From assembly GCF_024622045.1 (NCBI RefSeq), contig NZ_JANKBP010000011.1: 64,000 bases of DNA; one strand, 5' to 3'. Numbering within the stretch: position 1 is the first letter of the stretch; every line of letters starts with the position of its first letter. The position numbers were made by a program, and so were the translations under genes. The notes under the pieces were generated by a model, which did not search any database, was not told where the DNA came from, and was given only the letters and a program-made list of their open reading frames with translations. This DNA is from Rodentibacter caecimuris (GTDB lineage: Bacteria > Pseudomonadota > Gammaproteobacteria > Enterobacterales > Pasteurellaceae). This document shows positions 42,561 to 51,687 of the stretch, piece after piece.

Positions 42561-42592
42561 GCAAAAAGTGCGGTCAATTTTAACCGCATTTT
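42561..42592. terminator. Uptake-sequence hairpin downstream of can
   Basis: AAAAAGTGCGGT pairs with ACCGCATTTTT; it terminates the minus-strand can gene. Confidence 0.78.
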
Positions 42593-42593
42593 T

Positions 42594-43277
42594 CTATTCT
42601 GTATGTTCTTTTTTAAGGATATCTTCTTCGCCTAAAGTGAGTAAACGAGCGATGGCGTTACGATAAGAAATTTCAAGGCTTTCACGGCTTGTTGCTATCA
42701 CTCCTTGATCAATTAGAAAACCATCATTCACATCATATACCCAGCCGTGTAAAGAAAGTTTCTGCCCACGTTCCCAAGCACTTTTTATAATGGAAGAGCG
42801 ACCGAGATTATACACTTGTTCATTGACATTAATTTTAGTCAGCATATCGGCACGTTTTTCCGGTGAAAGTTTTCCAAGTAAATGGCTATGTTTAAACCAA
42901 ATATCACGAATATGGAGCAACCAATTATTAATTAAACCTAGATCTTGATCTGCCATAGCGGCTTTAATACCACCGCAATTAGTATGTCCGCAAATGATAA
43001 TATGTTCAATCTTTAGCACATCAACGGCATATTGCACAACGGAAAGACAGTTGAGATCCGTATGAATAACTTGATTTGCCACATTACGATGAACAAATAA
43101 TTCACCCGGCTCTAAATTTGTCAGTTTTTCTGCAGGAACACGACTATCGGAACAGCCAATCCAAAGATAATGAGGTGTTTGGTGATCAGCGAGCTCTTTA
43201 AAATAAGTGGAATTTTCCTCTTTCATTCGTTGTGCCCAGCTTAAATTATTAGCGAAAAGCTGTTCAATTTTTTTCAT
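42594..43277 (-). CDS. can: Beta-class carbonic anhydrase
   Basis: About 227 residues. The zinc ligands are in WIGCSDSRVPAE (Cys near 42, with the Asp-Arg dyad) and HTNCGG (His near 98, Cys near 101). The Trp before the first Cys corresponds to the bicarbonate-sensing Trp of the allosteric H. influenzae enzyme. It interconverts CO2 and bicarbonate in the cytosol. The start is set at MKKIEQLFANNLSWA (43277), with AAGGAAAG upstream. Confidence 0.95.
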   Translation of the reverse strand: MKKIEQLFANNLSWAQRMKEENSTYFKELADHQTPHYLWIGCSDSRVPAEKLTNLEPGELFVHRNVANQVIHTDLNCLSVVQYAVDVLKIEHIIICGHTNCGGIKAAMADQDLGLINNWLLHIRDIWFKHSHLLGKLSPEKRADMLTKINVNEQVYNLGRSSIIKSAWERGQKLSLHGWVYDVNDGFLIDQGVIATSRESLEISYRNAIARLLTLGEEDILKKEHTE

Positions 43278-43302
43278 TTTACTTTCCTTAAAACAATAAA
43301 AA

Positions 43303-43328
43303 TTTGACCGCACAAGAAAGTACGGTCA
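43303..43328. terminator. Uptake-like hairpin between asnS and can
   Basis: GACCGCAC and GTACGGTC form an imperfect stem just after the asnS stop. Confidence 0.55.
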
Positions 43329-43346
43329 AGTTAGCTCTATTTTTGA

Positions 43347-44750
43347 TTAAAAATTCGCATTACGCGGTGTACGAGGGAATGGAATAACATCACGAATATT
43401 TTGTACTCCGGTGACATACACAATTAAGCGTTCAAACCCGAGTCCAAAACCGGAATGAGGCACTGTGCCATATTTACGAAGATCACGATACCAATAGTAA
43501 TCTTTCGGATCTAACCCCATTTCTTCCATACGTTTATCAAGCACTTCTAAACGTTCTTCACGTTGTGAACCGCCAATAATTTCACCAATTCCCGGTGCTA
43601 ATACGTCCATTGCGGCAACCGTTTTTCCGTCATCATTTAAACGCATATAGAAAGCTTTAATATCTTTCGGATAGTTTTTTACCACAACCGGAGATTTGAA
43701 ATATTCTTCCGCTAGATAGCGTTCGTGTTCAGAAGAAAGATCGATTCCCCAAGAAACCGGGAATTCAAATTTCTTACCGGATTTTAATAACACTTCAATG
43801 GCATCGGTGTAATCTATTTGCGCGAAATCGGATGCAACGAAGTTTTCCAAACGGCTAATCACATCTTTATCGATGTGTTTTTCAAAGAATTTTAAGTCAT
43901 CTTTACGTTCAGCCAATACCGCACGGAAAACATATTTCAACATGTCTTCAGCCAATTTTGCATTATCCTCTAATGTGGCAAAGGCAACTTCCGGTTCAAC
44001 CATCCAGAATTCTGCAAGATGGCGGGTGGTGTTAGAGTTTTCTGCACGGAAAGTTGGGCCGAAAGTATAAATTTTGCTTAATGCACAGGCATAGGTTTCA
44101 CCGTTTAATTGACCGGAAACCGTTAAAAAAGATTCTTTACCAAAGAAATCTTGGCTAAAATCGACCGCACCTTCTTCATTACGCGGAAGATTTTCAAGAT
44201 CTAAAGTCGAAACTCGGAACATTTCGCCTGCACCTTCCGTATCTGAAGCTGTAATAAGCGGAGTTGCAACCCAATAAAAGCCTTGCTCATGGAAGAAACG
44301 ATGAATGGCTTGGGCTAAACAGTGACGTACACGCGCTACGGCTCCGATAATATTGGTGCGTGGACGTAAGTGTGCGACTTCGCGTAAGTATTCGATAGAA
44401 TGGCGTTTGGCTGCCATTGGGTAGGAATCGGGATCTTCTACGAAACCGGCCACTTCGACTTTTTCAGCTTGTAACTCAACAGCTTGACCTTCTGCCGGTG
44501 ATTCAACGATTTTACCGGTCACAACAACCGAACAGCCGGTTGTGAGACGTAAAACTTCGTTTTCATAATTTTCAATATCATTGTTAATAATCGTTTGGAT
44601 AGGATCAAAACAAGAACCGTCATAGACGGTTAAGAATGAGAGTCCCGCTTTAGAATCGCGACGAGTACGAACCCAGCCACGCACAGTAACATTTTCACCA
44701 ATCGCGACTTTTCCTTGTAATACATCTGCAACAGATGAAATTTTAGACAT
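43347..44750 (-). CDS. asnS: Asparaginyl-tRNA synthetase
   Basis: A 467-residue class IIb synthetase. The N-terminal OB fold binds the anticodon (about 15-100, VTVRGWVRTRRDSKAG). Class II motif 2 is FRAENSNTTRHLAEFWMVEPE (split around residue 215), and motif 3 is GFGLGFERLIVY near the end. It charges tRNA-Asn directly. Confidence 0.97.
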   Translation of the reverse strand: MSKISSVADVLQGKVAIGENVTVRGWVRTRRDSKAGLSFLTVYDGSCFDPIQTIINNDIENYENEVLRLTTGCSVVVTGKIVESPAEGQAVELQAEKVEVAGFVEDPDSYPMAAKRHSIEYLREVAHLRPRTNIIGAVARVRHCLAQAIHRFFHEQGFYWVATPLITASDTEGAGEMFRVSTLDLENLPRNEEGAVDFSQDFFGKESFLTVSGQLNGETYACALSKIYTFGPTFRAENSNTTRHLAEFWMVEPEVAFATLEDNAKLAEDMLKYVFRAVLAERKDDLKFFEKHIDKDVISRLENFVASDFAQIDYTDAIEVLLKSGKKFEFPVSWGIDLSSEHERYLAEEYFKSPVVVKNYPKDIKAFYMRLNDDGKTVAAMDVLAPGIGEIIGGSQREERLEVLDKRMEEMGLDPKDYYWYRDLRKYGTVPHSGFGLGFERLIVYVTGVQNIRDVIPFPRTPRNANF

Positions 44751-44888
44751 ACGAACCCCTAGGTGTAATAAGAATAGTAAAAAGTCTGGCTAGTTTACCT
44801 TAAATCCCGAAATTTTCCATAAAAAGTTAGAGCTTGGCGTTAGACTCAAGTAGAATGTTCGAACCATAAAATTAGAGGAGAGTATTTT

Positions 44889-45947
44889 ATGTGGTCAGAT
44901 ATTTTAACCGGCTACGGTATTTTTATTTTAGAAATCTTAACAATTTTACTTGTCATTGCAGCGATTGCGGCATTTATTATTTCTGCCCGCCGAAATAAGG
45001 AGGCAGAGCAAGGTGAGCTGGTAATTAGCAATTTATCCGAGGATTTTGAGGACAGAGTTAAATATTTGCGTGATTTTCATTTATCAGATGAAGAGTTAAA
45101 ACAGCAAAAAAAAGCAGAAAAGAAAGCTGAAAAACAAAAATCAAAAGAGTTAAAAGCAAAATTGAAAAAAGGTGAACCACTTGATAAACCTAAATCATGT
45201 GTTTATGTTTTAGATTTTAAAGGTGATATTTCTGCCTCACAAACAACCGCACTTCGTGAGGAAATTTCAGCAATTCTGAATGTAGCCAAAGCTGATGATG
45301 AAGTATTACTACGTTTAGAAAGTCCCGGTGGCGTTGTGCATGGATACGGCTTGGCAGCCTCGCAGTTAGCGCGTTTAAAACAAAAAGGAATCAAATTAAC
45401 TATTACGATTGATAAAGTGGCGGCAAGTGGCGGTTATATGATGGCTTGTGTGGCTGATAACATTATTGCTGCACCTTTTGCTATTATTGGATCGATTGGT
45501 GTAGTTGCTCAAATACCGAATATTCATCGGCTATTAAAAAAACATGATGTCGATGTCGATGTGATGACTGCTGGAGAATTTAAGCGTACGGTAACGATGC
45601 TAGGGGAAAATACTGAAAAAGGAAAACAAAAATTCCAACAAGAATTAGAAGAAACCCATGAATTATTTAAACAATTCGTCCGTCAAAATCGACCTCAGTT
45701 AGATGTTAATAAGGTTTCTACCGGAGAGCATTGGTTCGGTACGCAAGCGTTAGAATTACAATTAATAGACGGGATTTCTACCAGTGATGATCTTTTACTT
45801 AATATGATGAAAGATAAATTGGTTATTGGCGTGACTTATAAGGTTAAAAAAACATTATTGAAAAAGTTAGGGCTGCAGGCAGAAGAGAGTGCTAACGCAC
45901 TTATTCAAGGTTATATGAATAAAACTTATCGAGATTTTATTCATTAA
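44889..45947 (+). CDS. sohB: Inner-membrane serine protease SohB
   Basis: 352 residues. One N-terminal membrane segment (about 5-32), a lysine-rich linker (about 75-105), then an SppA-type S49 protease domain: LRLESPGGVVHGYGL, the catalytic serine in KVAASGGYMMACVAD, and the lysine in GEFKRTVTMLGENTEKGK. It acts in the periplasm. It is monocistronic with AGAGGAG ahead. Confidence 0.93.
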   Translation: MWSDILTGYGIFILEILTILLVIAAIAAFIISARRNKEAEQGELVISNLSEDFEDRVKYLRDFHLSDEELKQQKKAEKKAEKQKSKELKAKLKKGEPLDKPKSCVYVLDFKGDISASQTTALREEISAILNVAKADDEVLLRLESPGGVVHGYGLAASQLARLKQKGIKLTITIDKVAASGGYMMACVADNIIAAPFAIIGSIGVVAQIPNIHRLLKKHDVDVDVMTAGEFKRTVTMLGENTEKGKQKFQQELEETHELFKQFVRQNRPQLDVNKVSTGEHWFGTQALELQLIDGISTSDDLLLNMMKDKLVIGVTYKVKKTLLKKLGLQAEESANALIQGYMNKTYRDFIH

Positions 45948-46140
45948 GCTTTTACATTACTTTACAAAAATCATTGTAAATAGAATACTTCAGTCATAGT
46001 TTAATATTTACAAATTTGTCTTTTACTATTAGTATAGCCCCTCGAAACTTTTATAGTTTTCTCATTTAGAATTAGTAAAGTTTAGTTGTGTGTTTCTTGA
46101 TTACAAGGATGGCACTTTTTAATGGTTAAAAGGTAAAAAC

Positions 46141-47001
46141 ATGAAATTATCTCGTATTTTATTATCTGCAGCTGCCATCGCGACAGTTGCAGCTTGCGGT
46201 AACTTAAGCAAAGTTACTTCTGAAGGTATGCCTGAGTATAAAGATGTTGATGGCGTTCAAGTACCACAACTGGTATGGCCAAAAATTGACAGTTCAGGTT
46301 TTAATCATGACGGTAGCCAATTTGGTTCATGGCCAAACTGGGATAATGTACGCATGATTGAACGTGGTATGAATAAAGATCAACTCTACAATTTGATTGG
46401 TCGTCCGCATTTCTCTGAAGGTTTATATGGTGTAGAAGAATGGGACTATGCATTTAACTATCGTGAAAACGGTGTGCATAAAATCTGTCAATATAAAGTC
46501 TTATTTGATAAAAACCATAACGCACAAAGTTTCTTCTGGTATCCAAACGGATGTAACGGTCAGTCTGCATATACTCTAAGCGGTGATTTCTTGTTTGATT
46601 TCGATAAAGATGTATTGACTCCACGTGGTAAAGAAGTGGTTGATAATGTTGCTGCTCAATTAAAATCAGCAAATGCGCAAGAGGTTAAAGTAGCGGGTTA
46701 TACTGACCGTTTAGGTTCCGATGCTTACAATTTGAATCTTTCTCAACGTCGTGCAAATCGTGTAAAAGCACGTCTAATTGAAGATGGTGTAAAAGCTCAG
46801 ATCACGGCTGTCGGCTATGGTAAAAACCCACAGGTTAAAGCTTGTGAAGGTTTCCGTCACGCAAGTAAAGAAGAAAAAGATTGTTTACGTCCTAACCGTC
46901 GTGTAGAAATCACTTCTTCAGGTTCTTTGATGAAATTACATCAAGACGCAAGCCAAATGAATGGTGGTACACAAGGTCCTGCACCACTTTATCAAAAATA
47001 A
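46141..47001 (+). CDS. OmpA-domain lipoprotein with SmpA/BamE-like domain
   Basis: 286 residues. Lipobox ATVAACG puts Cys near residue 19. The first domain (about 70-135: RMIERGMNKDQLYNLIGRPH, WDYAFNY) resembles SmpA/BamE. The OmpA-like peptidoglycan-binding domain follows (about 145-262: FLFDFDKDVLTPRGKEVVDN, VAGYTDRLGSDAYNLNLSQR, CLRPNRRVEI). It links the outer membrane to peptidoglycan and is a known type of Pasteurellaceae surface lipoprotein. Confidence 0.88.
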   Translation: MKLSRILLSAAAIATVAACGNLSKVTSEGMPEYKDVDGVQVPQLVWPKIDSSGFNHDGSQFGSWPNWDNVRMIERGMNKDQLYNLIGRPHFSEGLYGVEEWDYAFNYRENGVHKICQYKVLFDKNHNAQSFFWYPNGCNGQSAYTLSGDFLFDFDKDVLTPRGKEVVDNVAAQLKSANAQEVKVAGYTDRLGSDAYNLNLSQRRANRVKARLIEDGVKAQITAVGYGKNPQVKACEGFRHASKEEKDCLRPNRRVEITSSGSLMKLHQDASQMNGGTQGPAPLYQK

Positions 47002-47023
47002 TTTTGATTAAATAAACAAACAG

Positions 47024-47054
47024 ATAGCATAACTTCGGTTATGCTATTTTTTTA
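47024..47054 (+). terminator. Terminator with UUCG loop
   Basis: ATAGCATAAC (47024-47033) pairs with GTTATGCTAT (47038-47047) around TTCG, then TTTTTTT. Confidence 0.92.
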
Positions 47055-47362
47055 TCTTAACTCATCCTCTAAATTTCCTAATATTGATAGGGTTAATTAT
47101 CAAGCTTACACCTTATCCTATTTTCTATAACACTATAAAAGTGCGGTCAGAATTTACGTAGAATTTGTACAAAAGAATTCAGGTGGTTATGGCTCTCATG
47201 GTGGCAAATTTAACTCTGCGTTTAAAAACAGAGAGTCTTTTCGAAATTGCATTTAACTCTAGTGGACTGATATCCCTCAAAAATAAATAAAAACGTGATT
47301 TTTTAATGCATTGGTATTATTATTACAAGAATTTTTTAGATAAAAGTAAATCAGAGGAAACT
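47055..47362 (+). promoter_or_regulatory. pheS upstream region with possible leader frame
   Basis: The region contains an uptake sequence near 47141 and a 33-codon frame at 47189-47290 (MALMVANLTLRLKTESLFEI and on) with AGGTGG before its ATG. Within it the inverted repeat CTCTG-N9-CAGAG (about 47214-47234) is followed by TCTTTTC. A phenylalanine-codon-rich leader like E. coli pheM is not evident. The frame may be a leader peptide or a chance frame. Confidence 0.35.
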
Positions 47363-48352
47363 ATGCAGCATCTGAAAGATCTTGCCGATAAAGCAAAATC
47401 GGCGATTAATTCGATCGAGAATAAGAGTTTAGTAGCACTGGATGAGATTCGTGTTGAATATTTTGGTAAGAAAGGTCATTTCACGCAATTAATGCAAGAA
47501 CTGAGAAATATTGCAGTAGAAGAACGCCCGGCAGTAGGGGCAAAAATAAATGAAGTCAAACAAGTTGTGCTTGAGTTTTTGAACACGAAAAAAGCTGAGT
47601 GGGAACAAGAGGAACTGAATGCTAAACTCGAAAAAGAACGCATAGATGTAACTTTACCGGGTAAAAAAGTGGAAAAAGGTGGGTTACACCCTGTTTCTAT
47701 AACAATTAATCGCATTACTCAATTTTTTTCGGAACTTGGTTTTTCAGTAGAAAATGGCCCTGAAATTGAAAGTGATTATTATAATTTTGATGCGTTAAAT
47801 ATTTCAAAACATCATCCGGCACGTGCTGACCATGATACATTTTGGTTTAATCCCGAATTATTATTGCGTACTCAAACTTCAGGGGTACAAATCCGTACTA
47901 TGGAGAAAATGCAACCTCCAATTCGTATTATGGCACCGGGGCGTGTTTATCGTAACGACTATGATCAAACACACACGCCAATGTTCCATCAAGTTGAATT
48001 ACTTTATGTGGATAGAAAAGTAAACTTTACAGAGTTAAAAGGTTTATTACATGATTTCTTACGTGCTTTTTTTGAAGAAGATTTAAAAGTACGTTTCCGA
48101 CCTTCTTATTTTCCCTTTACCGAGCCTTCGGCAGAAGTGGATGTCATGGGCAAAAACGGCAAATGGCTTGAAGTATTAGGCTGTGGTATGGTTCACCCGA
48201 ATGTATTACGTAATGCAGGAATCGATCCGAATGAATATTCCGGTTTCGCAGTGGGAATGGGCGTTGAGCGATTAACTATGTTACGCTACAACGTCACAGA
48301 TTTGCGTTCATTCTTTGAAAACGATTTACGTTTTTTGAAACAATTCAAATAA
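47363..48352 (+). CDS. pheS: Phenylalanyl-tRNA synthetase alpha subunit
   Basis: About 329 residues. An N-terminal coiled coil (about 1-85) is followed by a class II catalytic domain: HPARADHDTFWF, the phenylalanine pocket residues in RTQTSGVQIRTM, MFHQVE, and motif 3 GFAVGMGVERLTML. The start is set at MQHLKDLADKAKS (47363), preceded by GAGGAA; the in-frame ATG at 47306 has no ribosome site. It is the first gene of pheS-pheT-ihfA. Confidence 0.95.
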   Translation: MQHLKDLADKAKSAINSIENKSLVALDEIRVEYFGKKGHFTQLMQELRNIAVEERPAVGAKINEVKQVVLEFLNTKKAEWEQEELNAKLEKERIDVTLPGKKVEKGGLHPVSITINRITQFFSELGFSVENGPEIESDYYNFDALNISKHHPARADHDTFWFNPELLLRTQTSGVQIRTMEKMQPPIRIMAPGRVYRNDYDQTHTPMFHQVELLYVDRKVNFTELKGLLHDFLRAFFEEDLKVRFRPSYFPFTEPSAEVDVMGKNGKWLEVLGCGMVHPNVLRNAGIDPNEYSGFAVGMGVERLTMLRYNVTDLRSFFENDLRFLKQFK

Positions 48353-48416
48353 ATTATTTTTCAGATATACCCTCAAAACGAGGTTATATATAACAAATTT
48401 TAAAGGATAAAGAATA

Positions 48417-50804
48417 ATGAAATTTAGCGAGCAGTGGGCAAGAGAATGGGTTAATCCGGCTGTTTCTACGGAACAATTATGTGATCAAATCACCATGCTA
48501 GGGCTGGAAGTGGACGGCGTAGAAAATGTTGCGGGTGATTTTACCGGCGTTGTTATCGGAGAAGTGGTTGAGTGCGCCCAACATCCTGATGCGGATAAAT
48601 TACGTGTGACGAAGGTTAATATCGGTAGTGACAGATTATTAGATATCGTGTGTGGTGCACCGAATTGCCGTCAAGGATTAAAGGTTGCTTGTGCTACGGA
48701 AGGAGCGGTATTGCCGGGTAATTTCAAAATTAAGAAAACCAAATTACGCGGTCAACCGTCAGAGGGTATGCTTTGCTCATTTTCTGAACTTGGTATTGAT
48801 ATTGATGCTGAGGGAATTATAGAGTTGCCGCAAGATGCACCAATCGGCACAGATTTTCGTCAATATTTGAATTTAAACGATAAAGCTATTGAGATCAGTT
48901 TAACCCCGAACCGTGCGGACTGCTTAAGTATAGCAGGGATTGCCCGTGAAATTGCTGTTGTTAATAAACAGTCGGTAAATCGACCGCACTTTGACGTAGT
49001 GCCGGCAACAATTTCAGATAAAATTGATATTGAACTTGTCGCGCCGGAAGCCTGCCCGCGTTATTTACTTCGATTGGTAAAAAATGTGAATGTAAAAGCC
49101 GATTCACCGATGTGGATGAAAGAGAAATTGCGTCGTTGCGGTATACGTTCTATTGATCCTGTCGTTGATATTACAAATTATATTTTACTTGAATTAGGCC
49201 AACCGATGCATGCCTTTGATGCGTCAAAAGTTGTACAACCGGTACAAGTGCGTTTGGCAAAAGATAGTGAAGAACTGATTTTACTAGATGGCAACACGGC
49301 AAAATTACAATCAAATACTTTACTGATTGCGGATGCAAATGGCCCGCTTGCGATGGCAGGGATCTTTGGGGGACAAGCAAGTAGTGTTACCTCTGAAACT
49401 AAAGATGTTATTTTGGAAGCGGCCTTCTTTACTCCGCTAGCGATTGCCGGTCGAGCAAGACAATATGGTTTACATACGGATGCGTCACACCGTTTTGAGC
49501 GTGGGGTTGATTTTGAATTAGCACATCATGCAATGGAGCGTGCAACGGCATTATTACTTGAAATTTGTGGCGGTGAGAGTGGAGCAATTAATGAGGCGGT
49601 AAATGAAGAATTTTTACCGAAAGTCAAAAAAATTCAACTTCATCGTGAGAAATTAGATGCTTTACTGGGGCATCATATTGAAACCGAGATTGTTACCGAT
49701 ATTTTTGAACGCCTCGGTTTTGATGTTCAATACGAAAATAATGTATGGACGGTAACCTCAGTAAGCTGGCGTTTCGATATTGATATTGAAGAAGATTTAA
49801 TTGAAGAAGTTGCGCGTATTTATGGTTATAACAGCATTCCAAACAATGCACCGCTGGCACATTTGCGTATGCGTGATCATAAAGAAGCCGTATTGGATTT
49901 AGCCCGAATTAAGACCGCACTTGTAGATTCAGATTACCAAGAAGCGATCACTTATAGTTTCGTTGATCCAAAAGTACAAAGTCTATTGCATCCTCATCAG
50001 GAGGCGCTAGCGCTACCAAACCCTATTTCCACCGAAATGTCGGTAATGCGAGTTTCATTGTTAAGCAGCTTACTCGGAGCAGTGCTATATAACCAAAACC
50101 GTCAACAAAACCGTGTTCGCTTGTTTGAAACGGGATTACGATTTATTCCTGATGCCGATGCTGAATTCGGCGTACGTCAAGAATTTGTATTAAGTGCGGT
50201 AATGAGTGGTACGACAAGTAACGAAAGTTGGAATAATAAAGCGGAATCAGTAGATTTCTTTGATTTAAAAGGCGATTTAGAAAGCCTGTTGTCTTTAACC
50301 GGAGTGGGAAATAAAGTACGTTTTGTCGCAAAAACTTTTGCGGCATTACATCCGGGACAATCTGCATCAATCGAACTGGACGGTAAAGAAATTGGCTTTA
50401 TTGGTACGCTTCATCCATCAGTTTCTCAAAAATTGGGGTTAAATGGAAAAATAGTTGTATTTGAAATTTTATGGAACGCAATTGCAAATCGGAATGTCAT
50501 ACAAGCAAGGAAAATTTCCAAATTCCCGGCGAATCGCCGAGACTTGGCACTTGTGGTAGCGGATGAAATTGCTGCTGGTGATGTCATTGATGCATGTAAG
50601 CAAGCTGGTGGGGAAAAACTCACTCAAGTGAATTTATTTGATGTGTATAAAGGTATTGGCGTACCGTCAGGTACAAAGAGCCTTGCTATCAGTTTGACGA
50701 TTCAAGACAATGAAAAAACCTTGGAAGACGATGAAATCAACGCTGTAATTTCCGCTGTGTTAGATGAAGTTAAACAACGTTTTAACGCTGAATTAAGAGA
50801 CTAA
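48417..50804 (+). CDS. pheT: Phenylalanyl-tRNA synthetase beta subunit
   Basis: 795 residues. The N-terminal tRNA-binding EMAP-type domain (about 40-150), B3/B4 editing domain (about 215-390), B5 domain (about 400-475), catalytic-like core and C-terminal FDX-ACB domain (about 700-795, KFPANRRDLALVVAD) are all present. The editing domain hydrolyses Tyr-tRNA-Phe. The stop is 4 bases before ihfA. Confidence 0.97.
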   Translation: MKFSEQWAREWVNPAVSTEQLCDQITMLGLEVDGVENVAGDFTGVVIGEVVECAQHPDADKLRVTKVNIGSDRLLDIVCGAPNCRQGLKVACATEGAVLPGNFKIKKTKLRGQPSEGMLCSFSELGIDIDAEGIIELPQDAPIGTDFRQYLNLNDKAIEISLTPNRADCLSIAGIAREIAVVNKQSVNRPHFDVVPATISDKIDIELVAPEACPRYLLRLVKNVNVKADSPMWMKEKLRRCGIRSIDPVVDITNYILLELGQPMHAFDASKVVQPVQVRLAKDSEELILLDGNTAKLQSNTLLIADANGPLAMAGIFGGQASSVTSETKDVILEAAFFTPLAIAGRARQYGLHTDASHRFERGVDFELAHHAMERATALLLEICGGESGAINEAVNEEFLPKVKKIQLHREKLDALLGHHIETEIVTDIFERLGFDVQYENNVWTVTSVSWRFDIDIEEDLIEEVARIYGYNSIPNNAPLAHLRMRDHKEAVLDLARIKTALVDSDYQEAITYSFVDPKVQSLLHPHQEALALPNPISTEMSVMRVSLLSSLLGAVLYNQNRQQNRVRLFETGLRFIPDADAEFGVRQEFVLSAVMSGTTSNESWNNKAESVDFFDLKGDLESLLSLTGVGNKVRFVAKTFAALHPGQSASIELDGKEIGFIGTLHPSVSQKLGLNGKIVVFEILWNAIANRNVIQARKISKFPANRRDLALVVADEIAAGDVIDACKQAGGEKLTQVNLFDVYKGIGVPSGTKSLAISLTIQDNEKTLEDDEINAVISAVLDEVKQRFNAELRD

Positions 50805-50808
50805 ACCT

Positions 50809-51105
50809 ATGACGCTTACAAAAATTGATATTACCGAATTTTTAATTGAAAAATATCGGTTGCAAAAATTAGAGGCTAAGAACTTAGTGGATGATTTTTT
50901 TGAAGAAATTCGCTTATCTCTTGAATCTGGCTGTGATGTGAAATTATCGGGATTCGGTAATTTTGAATTACGTGATAAAGCTTCTCGTCCGGGACGTAAT
51001 CCTAAAACAGGGGAAAGCGTACCGGTTTCAGCACGCCGTGTGGTGGCATTTAAACCGGGGCAGAAATTACGTACGAGAGTTGAAAAAGCGAAAATAAGTC
51101 GATAA
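50809..51105 (+). CDS. ihfA: Integration host factor alpha subunit
   Basis: A 98-residue DNA-bending protein of the HU family that pairs with IhfB. The beta-arm GRNPKTGESVPVSARRVVAF carries the conserved Pro that intercalates DNA. It is coupled to pheT, as in E. coli and H. influenzae. Confidence 0.97.
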   Translation: MTLTKIDITEFLIEKYRLQKLEAKNLVDDFFEEIRLSLESGCDVKLSGFGNFELRDKASRPGRNPKTGESVPVSARRVVAFKPGQKLRTRVEKAKISR

Positions 51106-51108
51106 ATG

Positions 51109-51141
51109 AAAAGTGCGGTTATTTTTAGCCGCACTTTTGTT
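51109..51141 (+). terminator. Uptake-sequence terminator after ihfA
   Basis: AAAAGTGCGGTT and its complement (AGCCGCACTTTT, one mismatch) surround a short AT loop. Confidence 0.8.
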
Positions 51142-51155
51142 CTTTGAGATATAAA

Positions 51156-51647
51156 ATGAGATCGATTGAAAGGTTACTTCTTGTTTTTACTACAATGCTG
51201 TTATTTGCTTGTTCTTCAGGGTATTCCGAAAAGGAAAATTATGCCATTAATTATAAAGGAAAAATTGATGATCCTATTATGGCAATTACGTTATTGAGCG
51301 AACAACAGTATGAATGGGCGGGAACGCCTTATGTATTAGGCGGAAAATCCAGACATGGAGTAGATTGTTCCGGATTTGTTCAAAAAACTTTTTTTGATCG
51401 TTTTAATATTGCTTTACCTAGAACGACAAAAGAACAGGCTAGACATGGAAAACTTATTCGTAAGGAAGACATTCAAACCGGTGACCTAATTTTCTTTAAA
51501 ACAGGACGTGGGCCGAATGGTTATCATGTTGGGATCTATGTTAAAGATGGTAAATTTCTTCACGCCTCCACGAAAGGCGGCGTTATTTATTCTTCGATGA
51601 ATACACCTTACTGGACAAAAACGTTTTGGCAAGCAAGGCGAATTTAA
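51156..51647 (+). CDS. nlpC: NlpC/P60 family lipoprotein peptidase
   Basis: About 163 residues. Lipoprotein signal LLFACSS (Cys near 19). The NlpC/P60 domain has the catalytic Cys in GVDCSGFVQKTF (about 73), His in NGYHVGIYV (about 126) and the third residue in FLHASTKGG (about 138). It cleaves peptidoglycan stem peptides in the periplasm. It starts at ATG 51156 rather than the upstream TTG. It follows ihfA, as in H. influenzae. Confidence 0.92.
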   Translation: MRSIERLLLVFTTMLLFACSSGYSEKENYAINYKGKIDDPIMAITLLSEQQYEWAGTPYVLGGKSRHGVDCSGFVQKTFFDRFNIALPRTTKEQARHGKLIRKEDIQTGDLIFFKTGRGPNGYHVGIYVKDGKFLHASTKGGVIYSSMNTPYWTKTFWQARRI

Positions 51648-51655
51648 AGGTAAAA

Positions 51656-51687
51656 AGTGCGGTTAATTTTAACCGCACTTTTGTTTT
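51656..51687. terminator. Bidirectional uptake-sequence hairpin
   Basis: AAAAGTGCGGTTAA pairs with TTAACCGCACTTTT between the convergent nlpC and metF genes. Confidence 0.87.
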
